From: Xiphophorus maculatus
Taxonomy: Eukaryota; Chordata; Actinopteri; Cyprinodontiformes; Poeciliidae
Direction: 5' to 3'
Assembly (NCBI RefSeq): GCF_002775205.1
Contig: NC_036445.1
Coordinates: forward strand, 29,699,453 to 29,763,452
DNA length: 64,000 nucleotides
Each line of letters starts with the position of its first letter. Within the stretch, counting starts at the first letter, position 1. A program made the position numbers and the translations under genes. The notes beneath the pieces are model-generated. The model was not told where the DNA came from. It saw only the letters and a list, made by a program, of their open reading frames with translations, and ran no database searches. Below, piece after piece: positions 52,601 through 62,815 of the stretch.

Positions 52601-55600
52601 AATTAAGCTGAAACTAAATGACCAGAAGCACACATGAAGGGCGGAGCAGTCAAACAACGTCAAATGATGAGCTGAAGATGGTTTTTAAAAATTAGTGTTA
52701 TATCACCCAAATTAGATTTCTTTCTAATGTAATATCAGTTTTACCTTTTAAATCCATTAAAAACCATCTGAAAAGTAGTTTAGTAATCAGGGTTGAAACG
52801 ATTAATCGGAATAATTGTGATGAATCGATAATTGAAATAATTGATTCAATTACTAAATTAACTCATGCAATAATTAACTGTAGCATACAGAGTAAAAAAG
52901 AACACAGTCAGAGCAAGAATTAAAGTAACTTTATAGAAAAAAAATATACATTTGGATTTTTTAAAAAAGAGAAGAAATATACGTTTTACTGAAAACTCAA
53001 GTGCCACAGTTCAAGTTCAAATTCTGTAGAAAGTCATGACCTGTTTAGCACCTTTGTGAACAATTTGCTAATTAGTTGATACAAAAAAACAATCTAGAGA
53101 TTAGAAACGGCTGAGCTTTTCATATGTGGGAAGCATTTCATTACCAGATGCATCCTCTGGTACAGGCGATCATTTGTTCACTAAAGGAAAGCTGCTGTTG
53201 CATTTTGGGCATTAACATGTTTTGTCATATAAAAGAAGCTTAGTAATTTGTTTAGCATATTTTAATGTATTTTTTATATATACAAAAAGGCTTAAATTAG
53301 TAAATGAAATGACGGATTAATTAAGATAAAAAAAATCTGCAAAGTAGTCAGTAGAATAATTGATTACTAACGCAATCAATAGTTGTAGCCCTAGTAGTAA
53401 TTATTCGCTCCTGTTTCCTTTAGCCAGCTGATAGATGGCCCAAAGTTGGAGCTTATGCAGTTTTTTTATCCTAAGTTTCACATGATCTCAGAAGGTCCAT
53501 CTGCTTTGGTAGCCTCTAGAATGCAACTTTTCTTGTCTGCAAACGAATCCACACAGGTCCGGGACAAAGGCATTAAGAAACAATCAAAACGAATCCATCA
53601 GAAAATAGAAAGATACTGCCATCACAGAGGAGTCATCTTCCAAACCCAACAACCAGGGAAAGAGGGCATTAATGAGAAAAGCATCCAGGAAGCCAAAGTT
53701 GATCGTGATTGTTCTGGGCATCTGCTCTGCAACAATAAAAGCATCTGTTCACTGGAGCAAAAGCTTGCATCGCCCAGAGCTAGGCTACGGACAGTAAGCT
53801 AGGAAAATGCCAAAGAAAAAAAGATTTATTTATTTATTTTATTTTTTTTATTTTTCCAATTATAAATTGGAGAGTCACCAGCATATGAAAAATGGGACTG
53901 GGGTCAGATGAAACAGAAACGCAACTTTTGGGCCATTCTGGACAACTGTCATCTGGCACAACCTGACATTTCTCATGATACTTTGAAAGAACCATTTTCT
54001 ATTGAACTACAGCATCATACTGCAGGATGTTTCTCATCAGTCGTGACTAGAAAACCAGTCAAATTTAAACAAATATTTTGACTCTGTGGTGTAAATATGT
54101 TGATACATATTTACACATCATTCACTTTTCACAAATTCTTCAGTTCTGTTAAATATTCAAGCAGCAATATTGAAGTCATGTCTGTTTTGAAGGGGGTAAA
54201 ATCTGGGCCAATGGTGGGACCCCAGGAAGGAAACTGTTCCCTGGTGAGGACCGAAGCCACGGTGAAGAGCAGCAAGAGATCTGATTCGTCAGCAAGCAAA
54301 GCTGGGTGAGTTCTGCTACTTTTCCTAGCCAAGTTGGCGGCGTTAAAGTGAAATTCTTGCAACTAATTGACTGGAGCTGTAGATTAAATGCATAAAATTG
54401 TATTTTAAAGGAATAACTTGAATATTTAAAATCTAATTGGAGTGTAACTTTAATTGTTTTTTGTTAATTTCAGCCAGGAGGAGGCGGTGCGGCGAGGTGT
54501 TTATTCCCCTCAGGATGTGTATACCTTCCCACACACTCAGCTGGGGGAGTCCAGCACGCTGAAGGTCAACATCCGGAACAATTCCTCCGACAGGCATGAG
54601 GTGAGCCCCTGCAGATTCTCCCAAAACCCCCACGGAAAGTTCAAAGTTCTCCTGGCAACAGCTTAGCACCAGCTAACTTAGGCTAGCCAAGGAGAAGTTA
54701 AAACAAGATAGAATGTGTTCATTTAAAACAAGTCGTGGTTTTTGCTTTAGGCAAGACTGTCAAATCAGGCTCATGGTGTATGCTGACAAGGATCCCAGCT
54801 TACTGTGTGTTTTTAATTTTCACAGTGGATCGACAAGGAACTTGCATGACTAACTCGATGTATTTATATATTATTTTATGCATTTTTGTCTGTGCTCTGC
54901 ATGGATTTGACGTGTGGCTTTTCTAATTAACTTGCAGCTGAGATTTATAAAACCTAAGGAGCCCTTCCACATGAAGCATTTTGAGTATTCTCTAAGGTGA
55001 GTTGCTTGGCCACATCTCTACACTGCTGCTAGATTTGTAGCTTTTGCTACGTTCACACAGCAGTCGAATGCAACCAGATTATTTTTATTTTTTTGCCTAT
55101 GTGCGGCCCATGTCTTGACTTCTTGGTGGCAGTCTGAACGACCCAATTTTGATCTTATCACCCCCCCAAAAATAGGTTTTGAGCCAGTTTCACATGTGGC
55201 TCTAAATATGATTCGTTCTGATAGTTTTCAAAGCATTTGCAGACTGAACAGTCATGTCGCACTTATCCGACTTTTACGTCATTGACGTGAGACATGCATC
55301 ATAATTCTGCACCAGAAGAAGATCGAACAAAAAGAATGGCTGAAAAATCCTGATTACAAAATTCTGAAAGAGGTCTGTGTTAGCGAAGCACATCACAATC
55401 CCACCTTGGCTCCGACTACACATCCAAACAAACTTGTCTACAGAATTTACAATTAATGCTCCACAAATGCCACTAACTTATCTCCCTCTGTCGCATTATT
55501 TTACAGTAATATTGTCTCCCATTGCTGAATAACTTTAAAATCCATAGATTGCGGCGTCCATTATTAATTCTGTAAACAGTGCTCTGCTGTGTTGACATCT

Positions 55601-57425
55601 ACACTCTTCTTCCATACACGAGGGTCGCTTCAGGCGTCGTAAACCGCTCACACAGAAGTCTGATTGTGGCCGCATTTAATTAGCAGTATGAACAACTCCG
55701 GGGATTTCAGCAAAAAAAAACTGGAATTGAGAGTTGAGACCTGCCGTGTGAACGTAGCCTTTCATTAAGAACAGAGGGTTCAGTCAACTCTTAATTATCT
55801 GATTTCTTTCCGCTTTTTTTCTCTCTATGCGGCTAATTGTATTTTCATACTTTACTTAATTCAAGGACGTAGCTGGTGATGCTTAGCTATAACGTGTTGT
55901 GATACAAACTTTATAACAGTTTTCTGATTGTGAATGCACTCCATGGAGGTCCTCTGAAATGCTGGGTCCTGGAAGGTAATGTTGCTGTGTGGGATAAACT
56001 TGAGGCCTTAAAGATTATAGTTGTTTTACCGAACCAGCACTTCTCAGAGCAGGGGTCCCCACTCAAAGGTACCATCTGTGTAGTGATTAAAAAAAGAAAG
56101 CATGCCTATTCTGAGAACAGTCCTTCATCAGTTTTTGTTAAATGTACGTTAAGATCTGTAGGGCATGAAGAGCAAACCTCCTGGGATTGGTTTGTTCATT
56201 TACCAAAAATAAAGCTTTGTCATACATTCCTCCATTATGTGCTAACACCATGTGTTGTCTGACCTGAACGTCCCCCAGCTGCTTTTTGTGTGATGCCAGC
56301 TTTGCAGTTTCCTGTGGCTCTCATCGGGATCTCTGCAGGTCATGAAAAGCCTCACAAGTTTCAGTTCATGTTTCTGCATCTCAGATTTCCTTTTGAACTA
56401 AATGATATTGGTTCTGAAATTGTTATTGGCTCTAACAAAGATTGGAAACATCCTGCAGAAATCAGCTATTCTACATGTAGCATTTTACAGAAGTATGTAT
56501 ACCGCCTGAACTTTTGAGCCTTTGTCGCTTTACAGCTGCAGAAGTTGGTGGATTTTATTGGGATTTTCTTCCAAACACAAAGTGGCACGTGAAGGGGAAG
56601 GCACAAGGATTCATGCTTTTCAAACTTTTCAACAAATGAAAATTTGTAGACTTTTAATTTTGTTTTGTTGAGACATTGCATGTTTGGACAGTTACTCCCC
56701 ATGGTTTTAGATGCTGTCTAGCTTCAAGGATTCTTTTTTTTCACCCGACTTTTGGGCAGTTGCTATGATGCATGACCCTGGCAACAAAACATAATTTTTT
56801 TCAACTGGGAGCCACTGATTAGCATCTCAAGCATCAATAGGCACTTAAACATTTACTTGCCCTTTGGGATAAATTAAGTATTTTTGAACAGAATTTGTCC
56901 TAATTTTTCTTTTGTGGTATTAGTTTTAAGAGAGCAGACACTAGCCATCCTCTTCATAAATGGAGTCCACCTGTATAATTTGACTTTGACATAACAGAAG
57001 TTGCTGTTATGTGCTACTTTATGTAAAGCAATCACATAAACTCTAGGTTTTTGGGGTGTAATGTGACTAGATGTGAAAAGTTCAAGGTTTATGCATGCTT
57101 TTGGAAGGCACTGTTCCCACATTCATATTGAAGCTGTTTTCAGTCATTTCCATCTGATGTGCATAAGAATTAAAGAAGTAAAGCTTTTATTTTTATAGTT
57201 CAAATACATCCCAAGCATGTGCTTTTGAGTGTGTTTCTTCATTTGTGACAAAACTTTTTGTCTAATGCCTCCTGTTCTCTTTCATCCATTAGATCACAGC
57301 ATTACGTGAAGCTACCGGTCCAATTCAAGCCCACGACCGCCGGCAAGCACACCGGCTTGCTGCTCATCCAATCAGAATCAAGTGGAAGTCTGGTTGTCCA
57401 GCTGAGTGGTGAAGCATTACTTTGA
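21765..57425 (+). CDS. cep192: CEP192 (SPD-2 family) centrosome scaffold, complete, 51 coding exons, 2664 aa
   Basis: CEP192 lies at the centriole wall and pericentriolar material. It recruits PLK4 for centriole duplication and Aurora A and PLK1 for mitotic spindle assembly. I traced 51 coding exons whose phases all agree and sum to 7995 nt including TGA (57423-57425). The start ATG at 21765 (context AAATATGG) lies in exon 2, five bases after the acceptor. The human protein is 2537 residues. The order is: N-terminal block with acidic PLK4-docking motif (exons 2-7); serine/acidic linker (8-14); Aurora A docking motif (15); Ser/Pro-rich middle (16-25); C-terminal array of immunoglobulin-like PapD/ASH/SPD-2-type domains (26-52). 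All introns look GT-AG except the one after exon 24, which is best read as GC-AG. Block entries below give exon coordinates. Confidence 0.97.
25760..31003 (+). CDS. cep192: CEP192 block B, exons 8-14 (aa 274-637): low-complexity acidic/Ser linker
   Basis: Exons: 25760-25840, 26654-26800, 27038-27191, 28058-28272, 28780-28887, 30004-30135, 30751-31003. The sequence is rich in Gly, Ser, Asp and Glu (for example SDEDTEDELE, GGGGDGSSGSEESGNDGG, DGASDDDNPLS) and predicted disordered by composition. It lies between the PLK4-docking and Aurora A-docking motifs. Exons 8, 9, 12 and 13 start and end in phase 0, so skipping any of them would keep the frame. I see little similarity to the human linker, so these exons rest on splice signals and phase more than on homology. 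Confidence 0.85.
31075..32533. mobile_element. hAT-like element interrupted by a LINE
   Basis: The left end GGTGCACCAATTGCAG and right end TTTATTGGTGCACCC are typical ends of one non-autonomous element, with GCCGATCA and ATCGGCCAATCACCC inside. The halves are separated by the LINE at 31750-32391. Located in CEP192 intron 14. Confidence 0.8.
31750..32391 (+). mobile_element. 5'-truncated non-LTR retrotransposon (CR1/L2/Rex1-like)
   Basis: Encodes the C-terminal end of a reverse-transcriptase polyprotein (ETFYHSVVAGAIFFAAVCWG, then SFLPHAISLYNKS and a stop). It ends in a TTCTATTCTATT tail. It is flanked by the duplication TTAAGCTG at 31742-31749 and 32392-32399. Confidence 0.92.
32615..35530 (+). 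CDS. cep192: CEP192 block C, exons 15-21 (aa 637-1140): Aurora A docking motif and conserved helices
   Basis: Exons: 32615-32764, 32848-32912, 33053-33277, 33409-33550, 34041-34123, 34207-34476, 34957-35530. Exon 15 has SVVYQNEEGKWVTDLAYY, nearly identical to the human segment within the Aurora A-binding region. Exon 16 has DQEEFEKEHQFMQ. Exon 17 has SYLRLSLGQFFSQRSEALGC and exon 20 has ISTIASAIANASISTDPSQL, both strongly conserved with human. Exon 21 begins its conserved part with MEKYLKKT and continues into a long Ser/Pro-rich stretch. Confidence 0.95.
36168..38885 (+). CDS. cep192: CEP192 block D, exons 22-25 (aa 1140-1491): Ser/Pro-rich middle
   Basis: Exons: 36168-36288, 36416-36548, 37498-38152, 38742-38885. 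Conserved anchors are SNFRPSTSPLTHSSPS (exon 22) and SRLTYISV (exon 23). The rest is compositionally Ser/Pro/Gly rich and poorly conserved. Exon 24 has no GT donor of good quality in the needed phase. CAG|GCACGT at 38152/38153 fits a GC donor and joins in frame to exon 25 (GSLVIPGPPGP). If the intron were retained the frame would stop at TGA 38239-38241. Confidence 0.85.
36655..37438. mobile_element. hAT-like non-autonomous element
   Basis: Ends TAGGGCTGCAA and TTGCAGCCCTA are inverted. The body contains GATTAATCGATTATTGAAAT, typical of this vertebrate element group. It fills most of CEP192 intron 23. No ORF. Confidence 0.85.
39051..44477 (+). CDS. cep192: CEP192 block E, exons 26-35 (aa 1491-1941): first SPD-2/PapD-like domains
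   Basis: Exons: 39051-39199, 40331-40561, 40671-40796, 41191-41331, 41495-41558, 41683-41822, 42088-42180, 42350-42468, 43760-43957, 44387-44477. Highly conserved strands include PQACCVGIASQTSLSLFNP, RTHATVPIRLVIS, NATAWRCFTFSK, DIPPILSNKQFVAWGG and LRLLIRGQDQDCFQ. These correspond to the region of human CEP192 built from immunoglobulin-like beta-sandwich domains of the ASH/SPD-2/PapD type that target it to centrosomes. Exon 27 is preceded by back-to-back hairpins, and a foldback element fills intron 33. Confidence 0.96.
40081..40150. repeat. Short clustered inverted repeats
   Basis: ACTCCAATATTG(GAGTT) and its complement recur three times, and CTTAAGTGA...TCACTTAAG forms a second hairpin. 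Located in CEP192 intron 26, upstream of the exon 27 hairpins. Confidence 0.75.
40265..40328. repeat. Tandem hairpins ending at the CEP192 exon 27 acceptor
   Basis: GTTGTTGAAGTT/AACTTCAACAAC and GTTGAAGTTGA/TCAACTTCAAC form two adjacent near-perfect stems. The second ends three bases before the acceptor CTGCAG|GTGGAC (exon starts 40331). The usual polypyrimidine tract is largely replaced by this sequence. Confidence 0.9.
42570..43500. mobile_element. Large foldback (palindromic) DNA element
   Basis: Arms of roughly 350 bases are inverted. Matching pairs include ATGCCAAATTACAA near 42590 with its complement near 43470, GTGTATTGATTTCAT near 42700 with its complement near 43350, and GATGTCTGATTGGCTGCTTC near 42870 with its complement near 43200. 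An unpaired centre spans about 42960-43120. No transposase. Located in CEP192 intron 33. Confidence 0.88.
45436..49762 (+). CDS. cep192: CEP192 block F, exons 36-44 (aa 1942-2353): middle PapD-like domains
   Basis: Exons: 45436-45615, 46387-46647, 46791-46912, 47167-47276, 47915-48077, 48326-48416, 49065-49143, 49237-49360, 49657-49762. Conserved strings include LLFAPTRVACMLAKLEIKQS, IPLSGYGGTSNIILE, NTGSRAAFVKAVAFSD, FVLKERTQE, SRQQYRR, SVSLDVLPVKGPQG and CLTITPQHGVIEPQ. These match the C-terminal half of human CEP192 in order. Exon 40 ends in phase 2 (GACGG|GTATTG) and joins a single T at the start of exon 41 to give Gly-Gly. Confidence 0.96.
47455..47820. mobile_element. Second foldback element
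   Basis: CAATCAGAGCCA... near 47513 is mirrored by ...TGGCTCTGATTGG near 47763, with further imperfect pairing outward. It resembles the foldback at 42570 in design but not in sequence. Located in CEP192 intron 39. Confidence 0.6.
50094..57425 (+). CDS. cep192: CEP192 block G, exons 45-52 (aa 2354-2664): last PapD-like domains and C terminus
   Basis: Exons: 50094-50304, 50524-50600, 51822-51917, 52298-52417, 54193-54305, 54474-54600, 54938-54996, 57293-57425. Conserved strings include EIKNKTITFPST, EVRWYLSSFAPPYVKG, YTAFRCS, TFLPRDRGTYVQFWDMECHP, RGVYSPQDVYTF, TLKVNIRNNSS and the end YVKLPVQFKPTTAGK. Exon 49 is poorly conserved and Ser/Lys rich; its acceptor TTGAAG|G is weak but phase-correct. 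Introns 48 and 51 each carry a DNA-transposon-like element. The protein ends SGEALL. Confidence 0.95.
52788..53393. mobile_element. hAT-like non-autonomous element with 8-bp flanking repeat
   Basis: Left end CAGGGTTGAAACGATTAATC, right end AATAGTTGTAGCCCTA. Flanks TTAGTAAT and GTAGTAAT agree at 7 of 8 bases. Located in CEP192 intron 48. Confidence 0.85.
53400..54070. other. Possible decayed transposon next to the hAT element
   Basis: Holds a 118-codon plus-strand ORF rich in Lys/Gln/Ser with no recognised domain. Composition and position suggest an old transposable element, but I cannot name a family. Confidence 0.3.
55046..55758. mobile_element. DNA element with GCTACGTTCACAC ends
   Basis: Inverted termini GCTACGTTCACAC / GTGTGAACGTAGC are perfect over 13 bases. 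No transposase ORF. Located in CEP192 intron 51. Confidence 0.85.
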
Positions 57426-58690
57426 GTTCTTGCTCAAGAGCGACACAAAGACTGAAACACCAGCTCCTGCATATGAATTAAAAGCAAAGCATGCATTGGA
57501 TTCCTTTTTGTAGAATTATTACTCTAGCTGTAGACTGTAACTTATTGAGTGGAGACACTAACAGGGCCCTTTGTATCTCTGAAGAAGGCTCAGCTGTCCT
57601 CAGCTCACCCATGAAAAGATGGTCTGATGCAGAATGATTGAATGTATCCAGCTTACAATTAGTCTGCACCACTGTGGCGTTTTGAAACAGAGGATCAGTT
57701 TTGTCACTTGACTCTAGGCTGGCTGTTTGCCTTCTCTCCTTCAGTTCCATCACAAAGCGGCATTATTTCCACAGCCTTCGTCAGAGAGTAGCAGTACCAG
57801 TTGAGATCTATTTGGCATTACATGCGCTTGATCATACAGGAAGACCTCTGTCTGCTGTTTGAGAAGATGACTGGAGCAATTCTGCTTTTGGAAAAGTAGA
57901 ATTGTTGACCTTTTTTGCCCGAAATCTGAAACGTAAACGGAAGCCATTTCTGCCATTGTGGTAATGCAAGTTTTGGAGATGCTATGTCTTATTTTGCGGT
58001 GCTTTACTTTTAAACATCTTCTCTAGGTCTTCATGCATTTCAGGTTTTGTACTTGTCGTTTCTATGGAGACAAGTCTTCATCCACTTAAAAGCCCACCTG
58101 AACGGGGGCTTATCTGGACCATGTGCTGACACCCCTGCAACCTGTAAGATTCCAAAATTGTCCACATGCTTCTAATTTAGTTTTGATGAAGGCAGCTCAC
58201 AACAACATTAGGATGGTTAGTGGTTTTGATTACATGCTAAATCGGTTTCCTTTGTTCAGCAACTTGCCAGGTCTGCCTAGTATGGTTGCCATAGCAAAAT
58301 GTGATTAATCACCGTTCCAGGCACAGAGAATTTGATCCCCGTTTCCTTTTTTGGCTCCAAGGCAAGTCGCCAAAATTGCTTGAGGGGTGGGGAGCATTGG
58401 ATCCATTTCCATAATGAGCTCTGGAGCGGGATAGGCATGGGGAAAGGTGTGCAAACTCCATCAAGCATGTGTTGTTAACTTGTTAGATGACACACTTTGG
58501 CAGGAGAACACTAATGTCTGGCATTGTTTACCAGCACGTATTGCAAGTTTTATAACGAGGGCACTGTAGTGTCTAGTGGTATCCAAGCAACGTTCTGAAA
58601 TCTTGGTGACAATTTGCACTAACTTTATGTAATTATGTATGTATGTAGACATTTTTTAAAATAAAGTTCTGTGATAAATTTGTTAAAGGT
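57426..58690 (+). other. CEP192 3' untranslated region
   Basis: From the stop codon the sequence runs about 1.2 kb to a poly(A) signal with no credible ORF. Short ORFs on both strands lack similarity to anything I recognise. The exact end is inferred from the signal at 58660. Confidence 0.6.
58660..58665 (+). terminator. Likely CEP192 poly(A) signal
   Basis: AATAAA in an A/T-rich context, followed about 25 bases later by T-rich sequence (GTTAAAGGTTTTATTG). It is the first convincing signal after the CEP192 stop codon. Confidence 0.6.
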
Positions 58691-58866
58691 TTTATTGACT
58701 AGTGGCCTTTATTTGATAGTGAATTGACAGGAAAGTGGGTAATGAGAGAAGGGGGAAGACATGCGGCAAAGGTCACCAGGCCAGGAATCGAACCGGCGAC
58801 AGCTGCGTCGAAGACTAAAGCCTCCGTAAGTGGGTTGTGCTTAACCGCTGTTCCACCACAGTACCC
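58685..58866 (-). mobile_element. tRNA-derived SINE, second copy
   Basis: On the minus strand it has the B box GGTTCGATTCC and the same body (CGCATGTCTTCCCCC, TTTCCTGTCA) as the copy at 16145-16365. No clear target-site duplication is seen. It lies directly after the CEP192 poly(A) signal. Confidence 0.85.
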
Positions 58867-59443
58867 CTGATTAATACATGTGTGTTGCTGTTTCAACCAT
58901 TGTTCCCAAGAAGTAACAACTTTATTGACACAGTGCATCTGCAAAGTAACTATTTGTTTCAACTAAAGCCAAAAAAATAGATTATTCAAGAAAACCTGCT
59001 CCAGATCGGTCTGAACCTCAGACTACAAGAGTGATTCACCTTCCAGAAAAACTTGTCCTTGAGTATTTATTTAAATACAGTTGAGCCCTGGAAAGACTTA
59101 AAAATTACTCTGAAGTTATATTGCCCATTCGGTCTGAGCTAGCTTGAGAGAATCTGCAGAGAGGAATGATAGAAAATACCCAAAACAGATGTCCCGCGTT
59201 TGTAGAGATGTACCCAAGATGACTTGAAGCTGTAACTGCTAATGTTGCTTCAACAGTATTCAAAGGCTGTTAATACGTCTGAACCTGTGTATATTTTGTG
59301 AATAAACTGGCAAATTCATTAAATTAACTTTAGTTTGTCATGAGGTACCATGTGTTAAATCTTGAAGGAGAACATGAATGTAACCTATGTTAGAATTAGG
59401 AAAAAATAAAACACCATATTCAAAAGGATATGCATTTATTGCA

Positions 59444-60150
59444 AATAAGATAAGATAAGATTTATTGTCATTGTCATCAACAGATTACAACGAGATTGAG
59501 ATTTGCTCAACTCGAGTTAAGATGCAGGTTATGTGTATATACATAATATACAAAGATAAAGAAATAAATGGTACAAAATGAGAAATAAATAAGACATCAG
59601 AAGATGGTTGCAGTGCCTGGAGGTGTCGCAACAGAATTTACATTTTTAACAAAGTGGTGTCAAGAGCAGAAGTTCTTATGCCTTTGAATTTAGTGCCATG
59701 ATTGCCATCGGGTAAAAACTGTTTTTTAGGCGATTTGTCCTGGTTTTTATTGCTCTGTATCTCTTGCCTGATGGCAGCAGCTGGAAGAGACCATGGCCAG
59801 GGTGTGAAGAGTCATTTAAAATGTCCAAAACTTTCTTGTGGAGCCTGGAAGTGTAAATCTGTTCCATAGTGGGGAGGGGGCAGCCTATGGTTCTCTCTGC
59901 TGAGCTAACAACCCTCTGGAGCGCCTTCTTGTCCGCAGATGTGCTGCTGCCGTACCAGACACACAGACTGTACGTGAGCACACTCTCTATGGAGCAGTGA
60001 TAGAAGGCCTGCAGCAGGTCTGAGGGGAGACGGTTCTTCTTGAGTATTCTCAGAAAGTACAGTCTCTGCTGTGCCTTCTTCAACAGCTCCTTGGTGTTGG
60101 TGCTCCAGGTTAGCTTGTCCTCCAACTCCATGCCCAGATAACTTTTATTT
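59444..60150 (-). mobile_element. 5'-truncated non-LTR retrotransposon, minus strand
   Basis: The minus-strand ORF 60131-59676 encodes a reverse-transcriptase C-terminal region (LLKKAQQRLYFLRILKK, then SVLTYSLCVWYGSST and a stop). The element ends in a TCTTATCTTATC tail at 59449-59465. The ORF is intact over 151 codons, so the insertion looks fairly young. Similar flanks (ATTTATTGCAA and ATTTATTCAA) may be the target duplication. Confidence 0.9.
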
Positions 60151-60557
60151 ATTCAATCTCTATCAATCTGATCCATTGAGAACTGGATATTTGTTGCAGG
60201 TTAGCATTCCCAGGTCAATGGCGTGTTCTCCACTTGAAAATGATATTTAACTTATAAAAATAAGCTTAGGTTGGCTCATTTGAACTTGACAAATTAAGTC
60301 AAGAACCCGTTTCATTCTCGAGCAAATCTTTAACTTAAAAAGCAGACTGAAAACTCATAAATCAATCCGTACTTTTCTGAAATTTCCCCCTGCCCTTCGC
60401 TGCTGGGACGCTGCAGCTTCTCAACGAGGTCATAATTTTTGTTGTACTGCTATTTGTTGAAGTTGCCAGCAGGTGTCGCCAAAGCGTTATTTTAGGCCCC
60501 GGCTGTCGGCAGCGCGTGCTGTACAGTAGGACAGCTGAGCTTTATTTTGCCTCCCAG

Positions 60558-60665
60558 CCGTGACACCACTGTAGTGCAGTTGGACCTGACGTCTAACATC
60601 CACAGCATCACACACTCCAACCAGCCGGTCACGGCGGCTTTGCACGTGAGTGGCGGCACGAGCAG
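60558..60665 (+). other. Candidate exon of an unidentified downstream gene
   Basis: A pyrimidine-rich acceptor (TTTATTTTGCCTCCCAG) is followed by 108 nt and a GTAAGA donor at 60666; a second donor (GTGAGT) lies at 60646. One frame is open throughout (VVQLDLTSNIHS...). The stretch is GC/CpG-richer than its surroundings, so it might instead be part of an untranslated first exon. Human synteny predicts LDLRAD4 here, but I do not recognise LDLRAD4 protein sequence in it. Confidence 0.3.
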
Positions 60666-61269
60666 GTAAGAAGCCGGCGAGATTTTTGAAAGTAATTTCT
60701 GTATTTTATATGTATTTATATTAAAAGACAAACTGCTGTCGTAGGCGGATGGGGGAATGTTCTGGCCAAGCTAACTGGTCCTGCTAATTGTTGGGCTGTC
60801 CGGGGTTGGCTCTGCTCTGCACTTTGGGCCAGACGCTGGAAGTTGTCGTGCAAAGTGGGAGCCACTGTCTGAGCTGCGCCAGACTGAAGAGCTAAGCTAA
60901 CTAGGCTAAATTAGCAGACATGAAGAAGGCACATCCATCCATCCTTCCTTCCTTCCCTCTAGGGAACCAGAACACTTGTCCGCTATGTATATGTCTCTGC
61001 CGAGTAACCCTGTCTCTCCGTTTGACCGAGATTTCTCCTTTTGCTTTATTAAACATAGAAATAGGTCTGTTTCATCTCTTTTCTTCTGTTCCAAGAGCTG
61101 TCATGTTCAATATATTTTAAAGAACAAGCTAGCTGGGAGGTGTATAAGTTAAATACTTAAAAAAACAATTTGTGCCCGAGGGGTTTTTTTTTCCCCCACA
61201 ACTTTTGCAAATGCAAATGAGGCGCAGTACTTGATGTTCTACTGTTGTGGTTTCATGCAGGCAGAGCTG

Positions 61270-62060
61270 GTAAAAAATGTCAACACTAAAGGACTCAGCA
61301 AAGTCTTTGCCCGATGATGGATTTCCACAGTTTTTGCTTTTTCCTCACACTTTAATGTTTTCCATCATAAAACTGTTGTTGATCTTTGACAGAGATAACC
61401 GTGGCAAAAACTAAATGCAGTTGTATCTTTTTTATTATTGGGGATAAATACTGTCCAACCTGTTCAGATACTTTCTGGTGATCATTAGTCTGCAGAAACA
61501 TCTCTCTACCACCACCATGTTTGACAATCGGTGATGATTGTTAGTTGTAGAAATGTTAGTTTTGCACTGCCTTCCAAAAGGTTTCACCTTTGTCCAATCA
61601 GCCCAAAGAATTGTTTTCCCAGGATACTTTGGGATAATCTCAGATGGTTTCTTTCTCTTTTTTTATAGCAAATTTGAGCTGAGGCTTTATGTTCTGCTTC
61701 TGTTGTGACCGCCAAGGTGAGTTGTAGATGCACCCTTGGAGTAACTTTGTCAAGCTGGCCAGTGGTCACTAAAGAGAATGTTCACCACTGATCCATGTCT
61801 TTCTCTCTGTGGACAATGGCGCTTACTGAGGTTTGGTGGAGTCCCAATTCCTTAGAATTGGCTACGAAACTCTTTTCAGACTGATGGAGATCAATAGAGT
61901 GTTTGTCATCCCATGTTATTGAATTGTTCTAGATCAAGGCGTGATGAACAAGGCTTTCTGAGATAACGCTTTACACTACTTCATGCAGTCAGACAGGTTC
62001 TTTTTAAGTGTTTTTATAATTGCAACAGTCTGGCAATAATCAGACCTGGTTTGTGAAACT
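61270..62060. other. Probable old interspersed repeat
   Basis: Contains CCAATCAGCCCAAAGAATTG, TTCACCACTGATCCATGTCT and CAGACAGGTTCTTTTTAAGTG, which read like a decayed dispersed fish repeat. The family is not certain and there is no ORF of note. Confidence 0.4.
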
Positions 62061-62523
62061 GAACAAAAATAATTGTTAAACAAACTGATTTTATGATTAG
62101 ATAATTGCTTTTTCACCTGAGCCAGTCTAGTTTGAATAGTTTTTTTGTTGTCTTTGTTTTTTTTATATAATCAGCATCTGATACTAAAAAGAAATCATCT
62201 GAAACATTTAAGTGTAGCAAAAATCTTTAACAGAATAAATCTTTGAGGGAGCATATATTTTTTCGCATCACCATACAATGCTTTGTACCACGGACTGTCT
62301 TAAAAGTAACAGTATTATTGGTTCACACTGACATTGTGGTAGTTATAGGAATCCCATTAGCCCTACTCAGCCTTATGTGCATTGAATTTTAAATGTAATG
62401 TACATTGGAGGCGTGAATGCTGCAAGTCAGTGACTCAATGCAATTGGCTAGATTGCCTTAGACAGAAAACGTTTTTGCTAATTTAAATCATAAACTGAAC
62501 TTGACTGTGTACTCCTTGATAAC

Positions 62524-62812
62524 GAGGAGAAGCAGCTTTCAGCATCTATGCACCACAAATTTGGAACAAACTTCCAGAAAACTGTGAAACAGCTGAAACA
62601 CTGACTTCTTTTAAATCTCAACTAAAAATCCACCTGTTTAGAATTGTATTTGAAATGTAATCAATTACAAATTTATTGATGGAACTTAACTTAATGCTGT
62701 TTTGATTATTGATTCTATGTTGCATTGTCTTTCTGTGTTTGTAATGATGTAAAGCACTTTGAAATGCCTTGCTGCTGAAATGTTCTATACAAATAAAATT
62801 TGATTGATTGAT
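62524..62812 (+). mobile_element. L2/CR1-type LINE 3' end
   Basis: Codes for the ORF2 C terminus ([20 protein letters not shown], later [16 protein letters not shown] and a stop), then the 3' UTR and a TTGA-repeat tail. TTGATAAC flanks it at 62516-62523 and 62808-62815. Same family as 11035-11215 and 14880-15185. Confidence 0.88.
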
Positions 62813-62815
62813 AAC

